64,000 nt of DNA from NCBI GenBank assembly GCA_024235955.1, contig JACKLJ010000002.1, positions 310,001 through 374,000 on the forward strand, in the 5' to 3' direction. The position numbers and the translations under genes were made by a program. This DNA comes from Burkholderiaceae bacterium. Its GTDB lineage: Bacteria; Pseudomonadota; Gammaproteobacteria; Burkholderiales; Burkholderiaceae_C. Positions 46,780 through 55,410 of the stretch are shown here, in pieces; the first letter of the stretch is position 1; each line of letters starts with the position of its first letter. Under the pieces are notes generated by a model that saw only the letters and a program-made list of their open reading frames with translations, was not told the origin of the DNA and did no database searches.

Positions 46780-47871
46780 ATGCCCATACAACACGCCATC
46801 TGGCAAGTCGGCGCACAGCCACTACCGCTCACCAACAGCAAACTGCCCAGCGAACAGTTGCTGGAAGACATGATCGTGAGTGAACCGCGCATCCTGTCGA
46901 ACGAATGGATGCTGATCGGTCGGCAGGAGATCACCACTTTTGGAGGGCGCATCGACCTGCTGGCCATTGCGCCCGATGGTTCACTGGTTTTGATCGAACT
47001 CAAGCGCGACCGCACGCCGCGCGAGATCGTGGCCCAGGCGCTGGACTACGCGTCATGGCTGCAAGGGCTCACGGCGGACAAGCTGGTGCAGATTTACAGC
47101 CGCTTTTCAAATGGCGGCAGTCTGGAAGAGGCGTTTGCGAATCGCTTCGGTGCACCGCTGGATGAGGACTCCCTCAACCACACCCACCAGATCATCATTG
47201 CCGCAGCGGAGCTTGACCCGTCCACCGAACGGATCGTTGGCTACCTCAATGAGCGTGACATCCCGATCAACGTGATCTTTTTCCAGGTGTTCCAGCACGG
47301 CGAGCACCAACTGCTGAGCCGAACCTGGCTCATCGATCCCGGAGAAACACAGGCCAACGCCGCGGTTGGCAAAGGCAACGTCGGCGAAAAAGAACCCTGG
47401 AACGGCGAGTACTACGTGTCCTTCGGCGATGCCTCCAGCCGCAGTTGGGACGATGCCCGCCAGTACGGCTACATCAGCGCGGGCGGCGGCACCTGGTACA
47501 GCCAGACGCTGAAGATGCTGTCGCCCGGCGACCGGGTCTGGGTCAACATTCCCAAGAAGGGTTATGTGGGCGTGGGCGTTGTCGAACAAGCCGTTCAACC
47601 CGCCAGCGAGTTCACCGTGATGACCGCGCATGGTGAACAGTCCGTCATGGACGTGGTCCAGCACGGTGCCAAGTACGAGGCGTCGGCCGACACGCCAGAC
47701 CTGAGCGAGTACTTCGTCAAAGTGAAGTGGCTCGACACCCGCGAGGCAAACAAAGCCTTCAACGAAGTCGGCCTCTTTGGCAACCAGAACACGGTGTGCC
47801 AGCCCACGACGCCCAAGTGGCGCCACACGGTGGAGCGGCTGAAGCAGGTATTTTCAACGCCATCGGTCTGA
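46780..47871 (+). CDS. PD-(D/E)XK nuclease (DUF91/NucS-like) fused to an EVE/PUA-like domain
   Basis: 363 residues. Residues about 50-105 form a restriction-like core: GGRIDLLAIAPDGSLVLIEL then KRDRTPREIVAQALDYASWL (D...ExK plus the Q helix). The C-terminal about 205-345 begins YVSFGDASSRSWDDARQYGY and has GDRVWVNIPKKGYVGVGVV, resembling PUA/EVE-type folds that read modified bases. If so it is a candidate modification-sensing nuclease. It ends 3 bp before the NYN-LOTUS gene, so the two are co-transcribed. Confidence 0.75.
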   Translation: MPIQHAIWQVGAQPLPLTNSKLPSEQLLEDMIVSEPRILSNEWMLIGRQEITTFGGRIDLLAIAPDGSLVLIELKRDRTPREIVAQALDYASWLQGLTADKLVQIYSRFSNGGSLEEAFANRFGAPLDEDSLNHTHQIIIAAAELDPSTERIVGYLNERDIPINVIFFQVFQHGEHQLLSRTWLIDPGETQANAAVGKGNVGEKEPWNGEYYVSFGDASSRSWDDARQYGYISAGGGTWYSQTLKMLSPGDRVWVNIPKKGYVGVGVVEQAVQPASEFTVMTAHGEQSVMDVVQHGAKYEASADTPDLSEYFVKVKWLDTREANKAFNEVGLFGNQNTVCQPTTPKWRHTVERLKQVFSTPSV

Positions 47872-47874
47872 GAC

Positions 47875-49389
47875 ATGAAAAGCGCGCTGTTCGTCGATTT
47901 CGACAACGTCTACTCTGCCCTGCGGCGCCTGGACCCTGCGGTCGCCGAGCGGTTTGCCTTTCAGCCCATCCAATGGATGCGCTGGCTGACCGATTCGCTG
48001 GTGGCGCCACCACACGCGCCCGACGGAGCGAAACGCCGTCTGCTGGTGCGCCGGTGCTACCTGAACCCTCAGGCCTACCAACGCTTTCGACCGGCGTTCA
48101 ACCGGGCCGGATTCGAGATCATCGATTGCCCGCCCATGACCAGCGAAGGCAAAACCAGCACCGACATCCACATGGTGTTGGACGTGGTGGACCTGGTGCA
48201 GCACGAGGTGCACTACGACGAGTTCATCGTGTTCTCTGCCGACGCGGACTTCACGCCGCTCCTGCGGAAACTGCGGCGTTCGGACCGACGCACCACGGTG
48301 CTGGCGGTGGGCTTTCCTTCTGCGGCCTACCAGGCCTCAGCCGACCTACTGATTGACCAGGACGACTTCATCCGTTTCGGCCTGGGGTTTGCGGACCCGG
48401 AACCCGCCCCGACGCCTGCCTCTGTGGGTGCCAGCCGTTCGGCCGCAGACATCACCAAAGATGTCCGATCGCTCATAGCGCGCTACGTCGCAGAGTCTCC
48501 CAAACCGGTTTCTCTTCCTTCGCTGGCCAGCAAGGCGCTCAAGGAAGTGGAAGGCCTGGATGCCGCAAATTGGGCGGGGTACGGCGGCTTCAGGAAGCTG
48601 GTGGAGGCACTGCAAATGCCGAAGCTCCGGGTCAACTGGGAAACCGGAACAGTGCTCGACCCCGCGCGTCACGCAGCGAGTGCGCCCGTGCAGGAGCCGT
48701 CGGTCAAGGCTGTGCCGCTCGATGCTCTGTTCGTTGAAGTGGCTCGTCTGATCCAGACCGAGCTGGAGCAGGCCGGGCGCCCGGTCTCGTGCGCCCGGCT
48801 GGCCCAGATGGTGGTGGATCGGTACGGCACGTTGGCGGCAGACTGGGGTGGCAAAGGCTCGTTCCGCAAGTTTCTGGAGGCGCTGGATCTGGGCCGCCTG
48901 GAGGTGAACTGGGAAAACGGTGGGGGGCAAGTCAGAGACCCTCAGGCGCCGCCCGTATCCACTGCAGCCGAAAAGCCGCCAGCCAATCGCACACCAGACT
49001 GGGGGAAGCAGGCGCATCTGTTCCCAGCCATCCAACAGATCCACATCGCCACGGGCATGCCGTTGATTGCTCCGTGTGAGATGCAAGGGTTGCTCGGGGC
49101 GCTGGTTACCGAGGTGGCCAATCAACCGTTCGCCTTGTCGGACACCGGCAAGCGCGTGCGTGATCGCTGCCGTGAAGCGGGGTTGGGCGTCAGCCGAGCA
49201 GACGTCAGCTATGTGCTCAAGGGCATCCTGATCGCAGGCCATGAGTTCGGCACAGGCAATGACAACGTCCTGGCGCTGAGCAGCCGCTTCATCGAAAGCA
49301 TGCGCGCGATCTGTGCGGGTGAACAGATTGCGCTGGATGAGGCCACAGAGGCTGCGCTGCGTGAATGGAGTTCGGGTGTGGTGGGCTGA
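47875..49389 (+). CDS. NYN (PIN-like) RNase domain protein with OST-HTH/LOTUS domains
   Basis: 504 residues. The NYN domain (about 1-165) shows acidic residues in LFVDFDNVYSAL (Asp8, Asp10), SEGKTSTDIHMVLD and FIVFSADADFTPLL, the metal site of a PIN-like RNase. Two LOTUS-like domains follow (about 190-260, GGFRKLVEALQMPKLRVNWE; about 285-355, GSFRKFLEALDLGRLEVNWE), which bind RNA. A third helical region ends it. It follows the nuclease-EVE gene by 3 bp. Bacterial NYN-LOTUS proteins are common but unassigned; here the context suggests defence. Confidence 0.85.
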   Translation: MKSALFVDFDNVYSALRRLDPAVAERFAFQPIQWMRWLTDSLVAPPHAPDGAKRRLLVRRCYLNPQAYQRFRPAFNRAGFEIIDCPPMTSEGKTSTDIHMVLDVVDLVQHEVHYDEFIVFSADADFTPLLRKLRRSDRRTTVLAVGFPSAAYQASADLLIDQDDFIRFGLGFADPEPAPTPASVGASRSAADITKDVRSLIARYVAESPKPVSLPSLASKALKEVEGLDAANWAGYGGFRKLVEALQMPKLRVNWETGTVLDPARHAASAPVQEPSVKAVPLDALFVEVARLIQTELEQAGRPVSCARLAQMVVDRYGTLAADWGGKGSFRKFLEALDLGRLEVNWENGGGQVRDPQAPPVSTAAEKPPANRTPDWGKQAHLFPAIQQIHIATGMPLIAPCEMQGLLGALVTEVANQPFALSDTGKRVRDRCREAGLGVSRADVSYVLKGILIAGHEFGTGNDNVLALSSRFIESMRAICAGEQIALDEATEAALREWSSGVVG

Positions 49390-49645
49390 GACTGGCCGCA
49401 TCGGGGGTGCGCTTCTTCTGCAGATCAGTTGTCAAGCAGCTTGACAGATGAAGCCGATCTGCACAGCACCCGCCCCTGCCTGGCCCCGCTGTTTGGCCGC
49501 CTCGCCCAGTCACAGAAACCGGGGGTCGGACGGTCCGACCCCTTCGGTAGTGGTTGAGGAGGGAGAGATAGGAATGAGGGCAGGATAGGCTGAGCACCAG
49601 CAAATGGCTGCCAAGCAGCCGTGTCATCAAGGGAGGAAATCAAGA
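49390..49645. promoter_or_regulatory. Gap with strong palindromes
   Basis: Two symmetrical elements lie here. TGTCAAGCAGCTTGACA at 49430-49446 is a perfect inverted repeat nested inside GCAGATC (49420) and GATCTGC (49456). GGGGTCGGAC and GTCCGACCCC form a second at 49522-49542. They separate the NYN gene from the Mrr-like gene and are candidates for a terminator plus operator. Confidence 0.5.
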
Positions 49646-50524
49646 ATGGCGAGACGCAAGAGAACCAGCACGGCCGATGACCTGCTGGAATTGGTGGCGA
49701 TGCTGCCCTGGTGGGCCGGCGTGCTGCTGGCGCTGGTGAGCTACTTCGTGCTTCACAACATCGCATCCCAACCGGTGGTGGCGCCCACACAGCCCGGTCA
49801 AATGGGCGCGATGGTCACGCAGTCCATCTGGAAGTCGCTGGCCACTGTTGGTCAGTACATCGCTCCTTTCATTTGCGTGCTGGGTGCGATCACGTCTGCC
49901 TGGCGGCGGCGTGAACGAAAGAACTTGGTGGCTGATGTGGCCAGGAGCAAGGCGACCGACGCGCTCAATGGCATGAGCTGGCGCCAATTCGAAATGCTCG
50001 TGGGGGAAGGCTTCCGGTTGCAGGGCTACCAGGTGGCGGAAACCGGGGGGGGCGGTGCCGACGGCGGCGTGGATCTCGTGCTGACCAAGCCGGGCAAGAA
50101 CGGCAGCGAAAAATTTCTCGTGCAATGCAAGCAGTGGCGCGCCTACAAGGTCGGCGTGGACGTGGTGCGCGAGCTGTACGGGGTGATGGCCGCCAAGGGC
50201 GCCACCGGCGGGTTCGTGGTGACCTCGGGGCGGTTCACCGATGAGGCGATCAGCTTCGCGAGCGGTCGAAATGTGACGTTGGTTGATGGGCCGAAGTTGC
50301 ATGGGCTGCTGCGGCAAGCGCAGGCAGGCGCTGACCGCTCCCCTGCCCAGAAGCCTGCTGTTCCGGTGACTCACTCCCCTGCTCCGTTCGCGCAGGCACT
50401 CACTTGTCCTCTGTGCGCGAAGCCCATGGTTCGGCGCACAGCGAAACGTGGCACCAACGCCGGCAACGAGTTCTGGGGCTGCACCGGTTACCCGGCCTGC
50501 CGTGGCACGCGCCCGATCAACTGA
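49646..50524 (+). CDS. Membrane-anchored Mrr-like restriction endonuclease with zinc ribbon (second copy)
   Basis: 292 residues from the ATG at 49646 after a GGGAGG site. Two hydrophobic segments (about 22-40 and 66-84) precede an Mrr domain (about 108-220) with GGADGGVDLVLTK (Asp143) and FLVQCKQW (Gln160-x-Lys162), and a C-terminal zinc ribbon CPLCAKPM...WGCTGYPAC. It shares its starting MARRKR and whole layout with the protein at 17612-18571 but differs widely in sequence. It is followed after 14 bp by the helicase gene, so the two are probably co-expressed. Confidence 0.87.
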   Translation: MARRKRTSTADDLLELVAMLPWWAGVLLALVSYFVLHNIASQPVVAPTQPGQMGAMVTQSIWKSLATVGQYIAPFICVLGAITSAWRRRERKNLVADVARSKATDALNGMSWRQFEMLVGEGFRLQGYQVAETGGGGADGGVDLVLTKPGKNGSEKFLVQCKQWRAYKVGVDVVRELYGVMAAKGATGGFVVTSGRFTDEAISFASGRNVTLVDGPKLHGLLRQAQAGADRSPAQKPAVPVTHSPAPFAQALTCPLCAKPMVRRTAKRGTNAGNEFWGCTGYPACRGTRPIN

Positions 50525-50538
50525 CTACAAGGACAGAG

Positions 50539-53500
50539 ATGGCATTGCCCGATGGCCTCTACGACCTGTTGTTGACCGAGGGCCTGGCCCGTTCACTGAC
50601 GGACCTCGATCCGTCAAGAGCCAATGTGTCGGCGCTCAAAGGTGGCGCGGCCGAGCTTCTGGCCGATGTCATCACCCGCCAGCTTTCGACCATCCTCGAC
50701 GATGTGTCTGGCGACGAGGCCCAGAAAGCCAAACGCCAACTCGAACTGGTGAATGACTTGTTGGTGATGCTGAGGCAGCGGCTTGCGGGAAGCAACGCAG
50801 ATGGTGCCGCTGCGGCTGGCGAAGTGGTGGATCTGGTGGCACCACCGTTGCGGGTCCTGAGAGCCGTGCAGCGCGACCAGCAGTTCCAGGTGTCACCAGA
50901 GATTGGACTGGGCGTGCCCTGGCTGTTCACGGCCGGCAAAGGCTCGCCATCGCTGCTGCAGGAGATTCTTCGCGAGCTGGCGTCGAGCGATCAGGTGGAC
51001 ATCCTGGTCAGCTTCATCACGGTCTCCGGCGTGCGCAAGCTGCAGGATGTGCTGCAGCAGATCACGGCCAAGGGTGGGCAGCAGGATGGACAGGCACCAC
51101 CGAAGACCCGGCTGCGCATCCTCACCACCACTTACACGGGTGCGACCGAGGCGCGTGCGCTGGACGAGCTGGCGCGCCTGCCGGGGTGTGAGGTCCGCGT
51201 GTCGCTGGATGGCCGGCGAACGCGCCTGCATGCCAAGGCCTGGCTGTTCCAACGCAAGACCGGCTTTGGTTCGGCATACGTTGGCAGCGCCAACCTCTCA
51301 GGAGCCGCGCTGACCGGCGGCTTGGAGTGGACAGTCAAGCTGACCCAGCGAGCGCAAGAAGCACTGTTCGCCCGCGCTGTGGCCCACTTCGAGACGCTCT
51401 GGGCAGACAGCGAATTCCAGCGATATGACCCGGACAACGTCGAACACCGGCAAGCCCTGGCTGCGGCACTGGGTCGCGAGTCGTTCGGCGGCGAGCCCTC
51501 TTCCACGATCAGCTTCTTCGACCTTCAGCCCAAGACCTACCAGCTGGAGATGCTGGAGCAGCTGACCACCGAGCGCGCCCACGGCCGCACGCGAAACCTC
51601 CTGGTGGCGGCCACTGGCATGGGCAAGACCGTGGTGGCCGCGTTTGACTACCGGAACACCTGCCGCATCGAGGGTGGGCGCCCTCGCCTGCTGTTTGTGG
51701 CCCACCGGGAGGAAATCCTGCGCCAGGCCATGCGCACCTACCGCGAGGTGTTGCGCGATCCCGAGTACGGCGATCTGCTCACCGGGAGTCATCAACCCGA
51801 ACGCTGGGACCACCTGTTCGCCACCATCGACAGCGTGACCAGTCGCAACCTGGTGGCCACCGTCGGCGCCGACCACTGGCACACGATCGTGGTGGATGAA
51901 TGTCACCGCCTGGCGGCCGATCGGTTTGACGCTTTTGCCAAGGCCGTTCGCCCCAGTGTGTTGCTCGGGCTGACGGCGACGCCTGAGCGCAGCGACGGGC
52001 AACCCATTGCGCCGTATTTCGATTCGCGCCCGGACGGTAGCCCGGCGGTCGAGCTGAGGCTGTGGCATGCGCTGGACCTGCAGCTACTGGCGCCGTTCGA
52101 GTACTACGCCTGCGACGACGCCACCGACTTTTCGGAAGTGCCATGGGACAGACCCGGAGAACGAGAGGCGGTGGACAACCTGGTCACCGGCAACGACGTA
52201 CGCGCCAAGCTGGTCATCAACGAATGGCGTCGCCTGGCGTCCAATGCGCGGCAGTCCCGTGCCATCGTGTTCTGTGTGTCGGTGGCGCACGCCGAGTTCA
52301 TGACCGAGTGGCTCAATCGCGCAGGACTGCCAGCGGCCTGCGTGGTCGGCACGACAGCAACGGAAGAACGGCGACGTGCACCGCAGCGCCTGCTCAGCGG
52401 CGAGCTGTGCGCACTGGTCACGGTGGACCTTTACAACGAGGGCATCGACTTGCCGATGGTGGACACGCTGTTGCTGCTGCGCCCCACGCAAAGCCCGGTG
52501 CTGTTCCAGCAGCAGATTGGTCGCGGCCTGCGGTTGGCGCCCGGCAAGGAGAGTTGCCTGGTGCTTGACTTCGTCGGGCAACACCGCGCCGAGTTCCGGT
52601 TTGACCGCCTGTTGTCTAGCCTGACGGGGTTGTCGCGACGTGAGCTGGTGGACGGCGTTGAAAACGGCTTCGGCAGCTTGCCGCCCGGCTGCCACATTCA
52701 CCTGCAGCGCCAGACGCGAGAACAGGTGCTGCAAGGCCTGCGATCCCTGACCTCGCAGAACTGGCGCCGCCTGAAGACCGAGTTGCAGACCTAGGCGGCA
52801 CTGCGCGGCCGGTCGGCGATTCGACTGGCCGACTTCCTGCACGACCAGGCGCTGGAGCTGGAAGACATCTACCGCACCGGTACCGGCCAAGGCCGCAGTG
52901 GCTGGACAGCGCTCAAACGTGATGCGGGCCTGATCGTGGCAGAGCCCGGACCTGAAGAGGACTACTTCAGCCGCCGCTTTGGCGATCTGCTCCATGTGGA
53001 TGATCCGCGCCGACTCGATGTGATGGCCGCTGTGGGTTCGCGCCAACGGAGTTCACCCGCACTCCATGCTGAAGAGGCGCTGGGTGTGCAGATGCTGGCC
53101 TATCAGATCGATGGACGCCATGAGCAAGCCGCGGGTCCTGAAGCCTTCCTGGAGCGTATGAAGGGTCACCCAGCCATCGCTGCCGAGTTGGTGGAGCTGT
53201 CCGCCCTTCTGCAAGCGCGCAGCACCTTGGGCGCGCATCCCGTGCCCGGTCTCGAAGACACGCCCTTGTGCCTGCACGCGGGCTACGGTGCGCGCGAAAT
53301 CCTCACTGCGGTGCGCTGGCTGACGGCGTCGCGCCGCGTGCCATTCCAGGCCGGCACCTTGTCGTTGCTCAGCCGCCAGACCGAACTGCTGTTCGTCACG
53401 CTCGACAAGAGCGAGGGCTACCACGACCGCATCGCGTATCACGACTATGCGATCAGCGCCGAGCGCTTTCACTGGCAATCACAGAACAGCGCAGGCCCGG

Positions 53501-53715
53501 ACACGCTTGGCGGTCGCCGCTATCTCGACAGCGTGACCAATGGATGGCAGTTCCAACTGTTCGTGAGGCCCCGCAAGGGAGAGGCCTACCGCGCCTGCGG
53601 CCCGGTCACTCTCGAGTCTGCTGAAGGCGACCGGCCGATGAGCATCGTCTGGCGCCTGCAGACGCCATTGCCTGCACGGCTGTTCAGGGAGTTCAGCGTG
53701 CTGCGCGGGGTGTAG
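50539..53715 (+). pseudogene. PLD-nuclease/SF2-helicase/DUF3427 protein interrupted by an in-frame amber codon
   Basis: 1058 codons with TAG at 52792-52794 (codon 752). Before it: a PLD-like nuclease domain (LHAKAWLF then SAYVGSANLS), a helicase with Walker A AATGMGKT, VVDECHRL box and QQIGRGLRL motif VI. After it, in the same frame, the DUF3427 domain continues with YHDYAISAERFHWQSQNSAG and LFVRPRKG. The complete architecture is found in defence islands. A single-base nonsense change, a sequencing error, or readthrough are all possible; a GTG or ATG restart of the DUF3427 part at 52936 would need its own ribosome-binding site. Confidence 0.85.
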
Positions 53716-53757
53716 TGTCCGGGTAGAGTCCAGCCATCGCACGATCTGCACTTCGAC

Positions 53758-54015
53758 ATGTACGACAAACACGACCTCATTGATTCCCCGCTGACCCAAA
53801 CCTACACGGCCGACGGGCGTTCGGTAGAAATCCACATCTACCGCATGCCACACACAGGCTGGACGCTGGAGGTGGTGGATGACCTGAGCAACTCCACGGT
53901 GTGGGACGGGGAGTTCGCGACGGATCAGGAAGCACTGGACACGGCCATGGCCGAGATCAACGCAGAAGGCATTGAAGCCTTTATCGCGAGACCACCGGAC
54001 CAACCAACGCACTGA
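53758..54015 (+). CDS. Small acidic protein, unknown
   Basis: 85 residues. It reads YTADGRSVEIHIYRMPHTGW followed by TLEVVDDLSNSTVWDGEFAT, a compact beta-alpha fold with many acidic residues and no signal peptide. I recall similar short proteins in mobile-element regions, but cannot name a family. It follows the helicase gene by 42 bp in the same direction. Confidence 0.65.
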   Translation: MYDKHDLIDSPLTQTYTADGRSVEIHIYRMPHTGWTLEVVDDLSNSTVWDGEFATDQEALDTAMAEINAEGIEAFIARPPDQPTH

Positions 54016-54243
54016 ACGCGAGCCGGCAAGAAGTTGCCGTTCGTCGGCGAGCTGAAGTGGATGGCGCCAAGCCATACAGGCAACGTCTCATCGTTGCTTG
54101 ACCACCACAAAGCCAAAACCTGAGAAGTCGCGGAGACCAGGAATGAGAGTCCTGTCGTCGTGGGCTTTCTTCTGGTCCGTTGAAGAAGCTAAAGCCCAAC
54201 GGCGGTTTACCCCCCGGTTTACCCCCGGAGCGACACAAAGAAA
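54016..54243. other. Non-coding stretch with a tandem GGTTTACCCCC motif
   Basis: No gene seen. CGGTTTACCCCC occurs twice in tandem at about 54203-54227. It lies between the island and the tRNA-Pro terminator, so it may be the scar of an integrated element, but no integrase or duplicated tRNA end is visible. Confidence 0.35.
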
Positions 54244-54275
54244 AACGGGTTAGCTCATTTCTGAGCTAACCCGTT
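54244..54275 (-). terminator. Rho-independent terminator of tRNA-Pro
   Basis: On the minus strand AACGGGTTAGCTCA pairs perfectly with TGAGCTAACCCGTT (14 bp, 4-base loop) and is followed by a TTTTT run, 8 bp beyond the tRNA 3' end. A strong intrinsic terminator. Confidence 0.9.
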
Positions 54276-54283
54276 GATTTTAT

Positions 54284-54360
54284 TGGTCGGCGTGGCGGGA
54301 TTCGAACTCGCGACCCCTTGCACCCCATGCAAGTGCGCTACCAGGCTGCGCTACACGCCG
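54284..54360 (-). tRNA. tRNA-Pro (anticodon GGG)
   Basis: 77 bases including the encoded CCA. Acceptor CGGCGTG pairs with CACGCCG, the anticodon stem is CTTGC/GCAAG with loop ATGGGGT giving anticodon GGG, and the T arm has the GTTCGAATC loop. It decodes CCC (and CCU by wobble). Confidence 0.95.
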
Positions 54361-54373
54361 ATCAAGCCCGCCA

Positions 54374-54856
54374 TTATAGCGCGCGTTGCTCGCCGAAACC
54401 GGTGGGTGTGAGCAGATCGCGGATCGCGTGCAGCTCGCGTTTCAGCACGCGTACCTGCTCTTGCCAGTGCCGCTCTTCCAGGCTGGGCAGCACGCCGGGC
54501 TTGCCGTCCAGCATCAGGCCGTGGTGGGTGACGGCATCGGTCCCGTCAGCGACTGCGTGACCGTTCAAGCCGCTTGCTTCGCCGGCGCTCCGACCCGGGT
54601 GCGCCAGTTCCTGCAGCTGGTGGCGCGCGCCGCTGATGGTGAAGCCCTGGTCGTACAGGAGTTCGCGGATGCGGCGGATCATCAGCACCTCGTGGTGCTG
54701 GTAGTACCTGCGGTTGCCGCGCCGCTTCATGGGCCGCAGCTGCGTGAACTCCTGCTCCCAATAGCGCAGCACGTGGGGTTTCACGCCGCACAGGTCCGCC
54801 GCCTCACCGATGGTGAAGTAGCGTTTGGCGGGGATGGAGGGGAGGCTGTTTTCCAT
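54374..54856 (-). CDS. MerR-family transcriptional regulator
   Basis: 160 residues from the ATG at 54856. The N-terminal MerR winged helix is KRYFTIGEAADLCGVKPHVL followed by RYWEQEFTQLRPMKRRGNRR and YYQHHEVLMIRRI. There is no metal-binding cysteine set, and the short C-terminus has a coiled region. It is the conserved last protein gene of the pheST-ihfA block in Burkholderiales; the target is unknown. Confidence 0.92.
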   Translation of the reverse strand: MENSLPSIPAKRYFTIGEAADLCGVKPHVLRYWEQEFTQLRPMKRRGNRRYYQHHEVLMIRRIRELLYDQGFTISGARHQLQELAHPGRSAGEASGLNGHAVADGTDAVTHHGLMLDGKPGVLPSLEERHWQEQVRVLKRELHAIRDLLTPTGFGEQRAL

Positions 54857-55002
54857 GCAGATCAACGTCTTGCGCGTTGCTCTTGGAAGGTTACAGCAAG
54901 TTCCGGGGCTGGGCCAGCGCCGATGACGGAAAGATGACGCAAACCCCCGAAACGGGGGGAGAAAGTCGCAGCGTGGGCAGGCCGCTCAGGCCCGACGTTG
55001 CG

Positions 55003-55380
55003 TCAGGCCTCGGGCGGCAGCAGGTTGTATTCGACCAGCTCGTCCGCGCCAGCGCTGTCGTCCACGTCGCCCTGGATCTGGTCCTTGAGCTTCTGGCTGG
55101 CATGGAAGGTGACCACGCGCCGCGCGGCGATGGGAATCAGCTCGCCAGTGCGCGGGTTGCGTCCCGGCCGCGGCGCCTTGATGCGGATCTGGAAGTTGCC
55201 GAAGCCCGCCAGCTTGACGTCTTCGCCGGCGATCAGCCGCTGGCTGATGACCTCGAAGAAGGCGTCGATCATGTCCTTGGATTCGCGCTTGTTCAGGCCG
55301 ATCTGCTCGAACAGCATGTCCGCCAGCTGCGCCTTGGTCAGCGCCGGCGTTTCCAGACTTTCCACCGGAATCTCGAACAT
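55003..55380 (-). CDS. ihfA: Integration host factor subunit alpha
   Basis: 125 residues. HU/IHF fold with ALTKAQLADMLFEQIGLNKR, FFEVISQRLIAGEDVKLAGF and the DNA-wrapping arm GNFQIRIKAPRPGRNPRTGE. It pairs with IhfB to bend DNA. It has a C-terminal acidic extension (DVDDSAGADELVEYNLL) longer than the 99-residue E. coli protein, as in other Burkholderiales. It is 30 bp downstream of pheT in the same operon. Confidence 0.96.
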   Translation of the reverse strand: MFEIPVESLETPALTKAQLADMLFEQIGLNKRESKDMIDAFFEVISQRLIAGEDVKLAGFGNFQIRIKAPRPGRNPRTGELIPIAARRVVTFHASQKLKDQIQGDVDDSAGADELVEYNLLPPEA

Positions 55381-55410
55381 GGTTTCTCCTCCCCTTGGCT
55401 CGGTGCCGCC

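Noticed and set aside
54203..54360. tRNA-Pro as attachment site for an integrated island covering 45.6-54.2 kb
   Set aside because: No integrase, and I found no second copy of the tRNA 3' end near 45.5 kb. The tRNA terminator is intact between the tRNA and the island. It stays possible only as an old scar.
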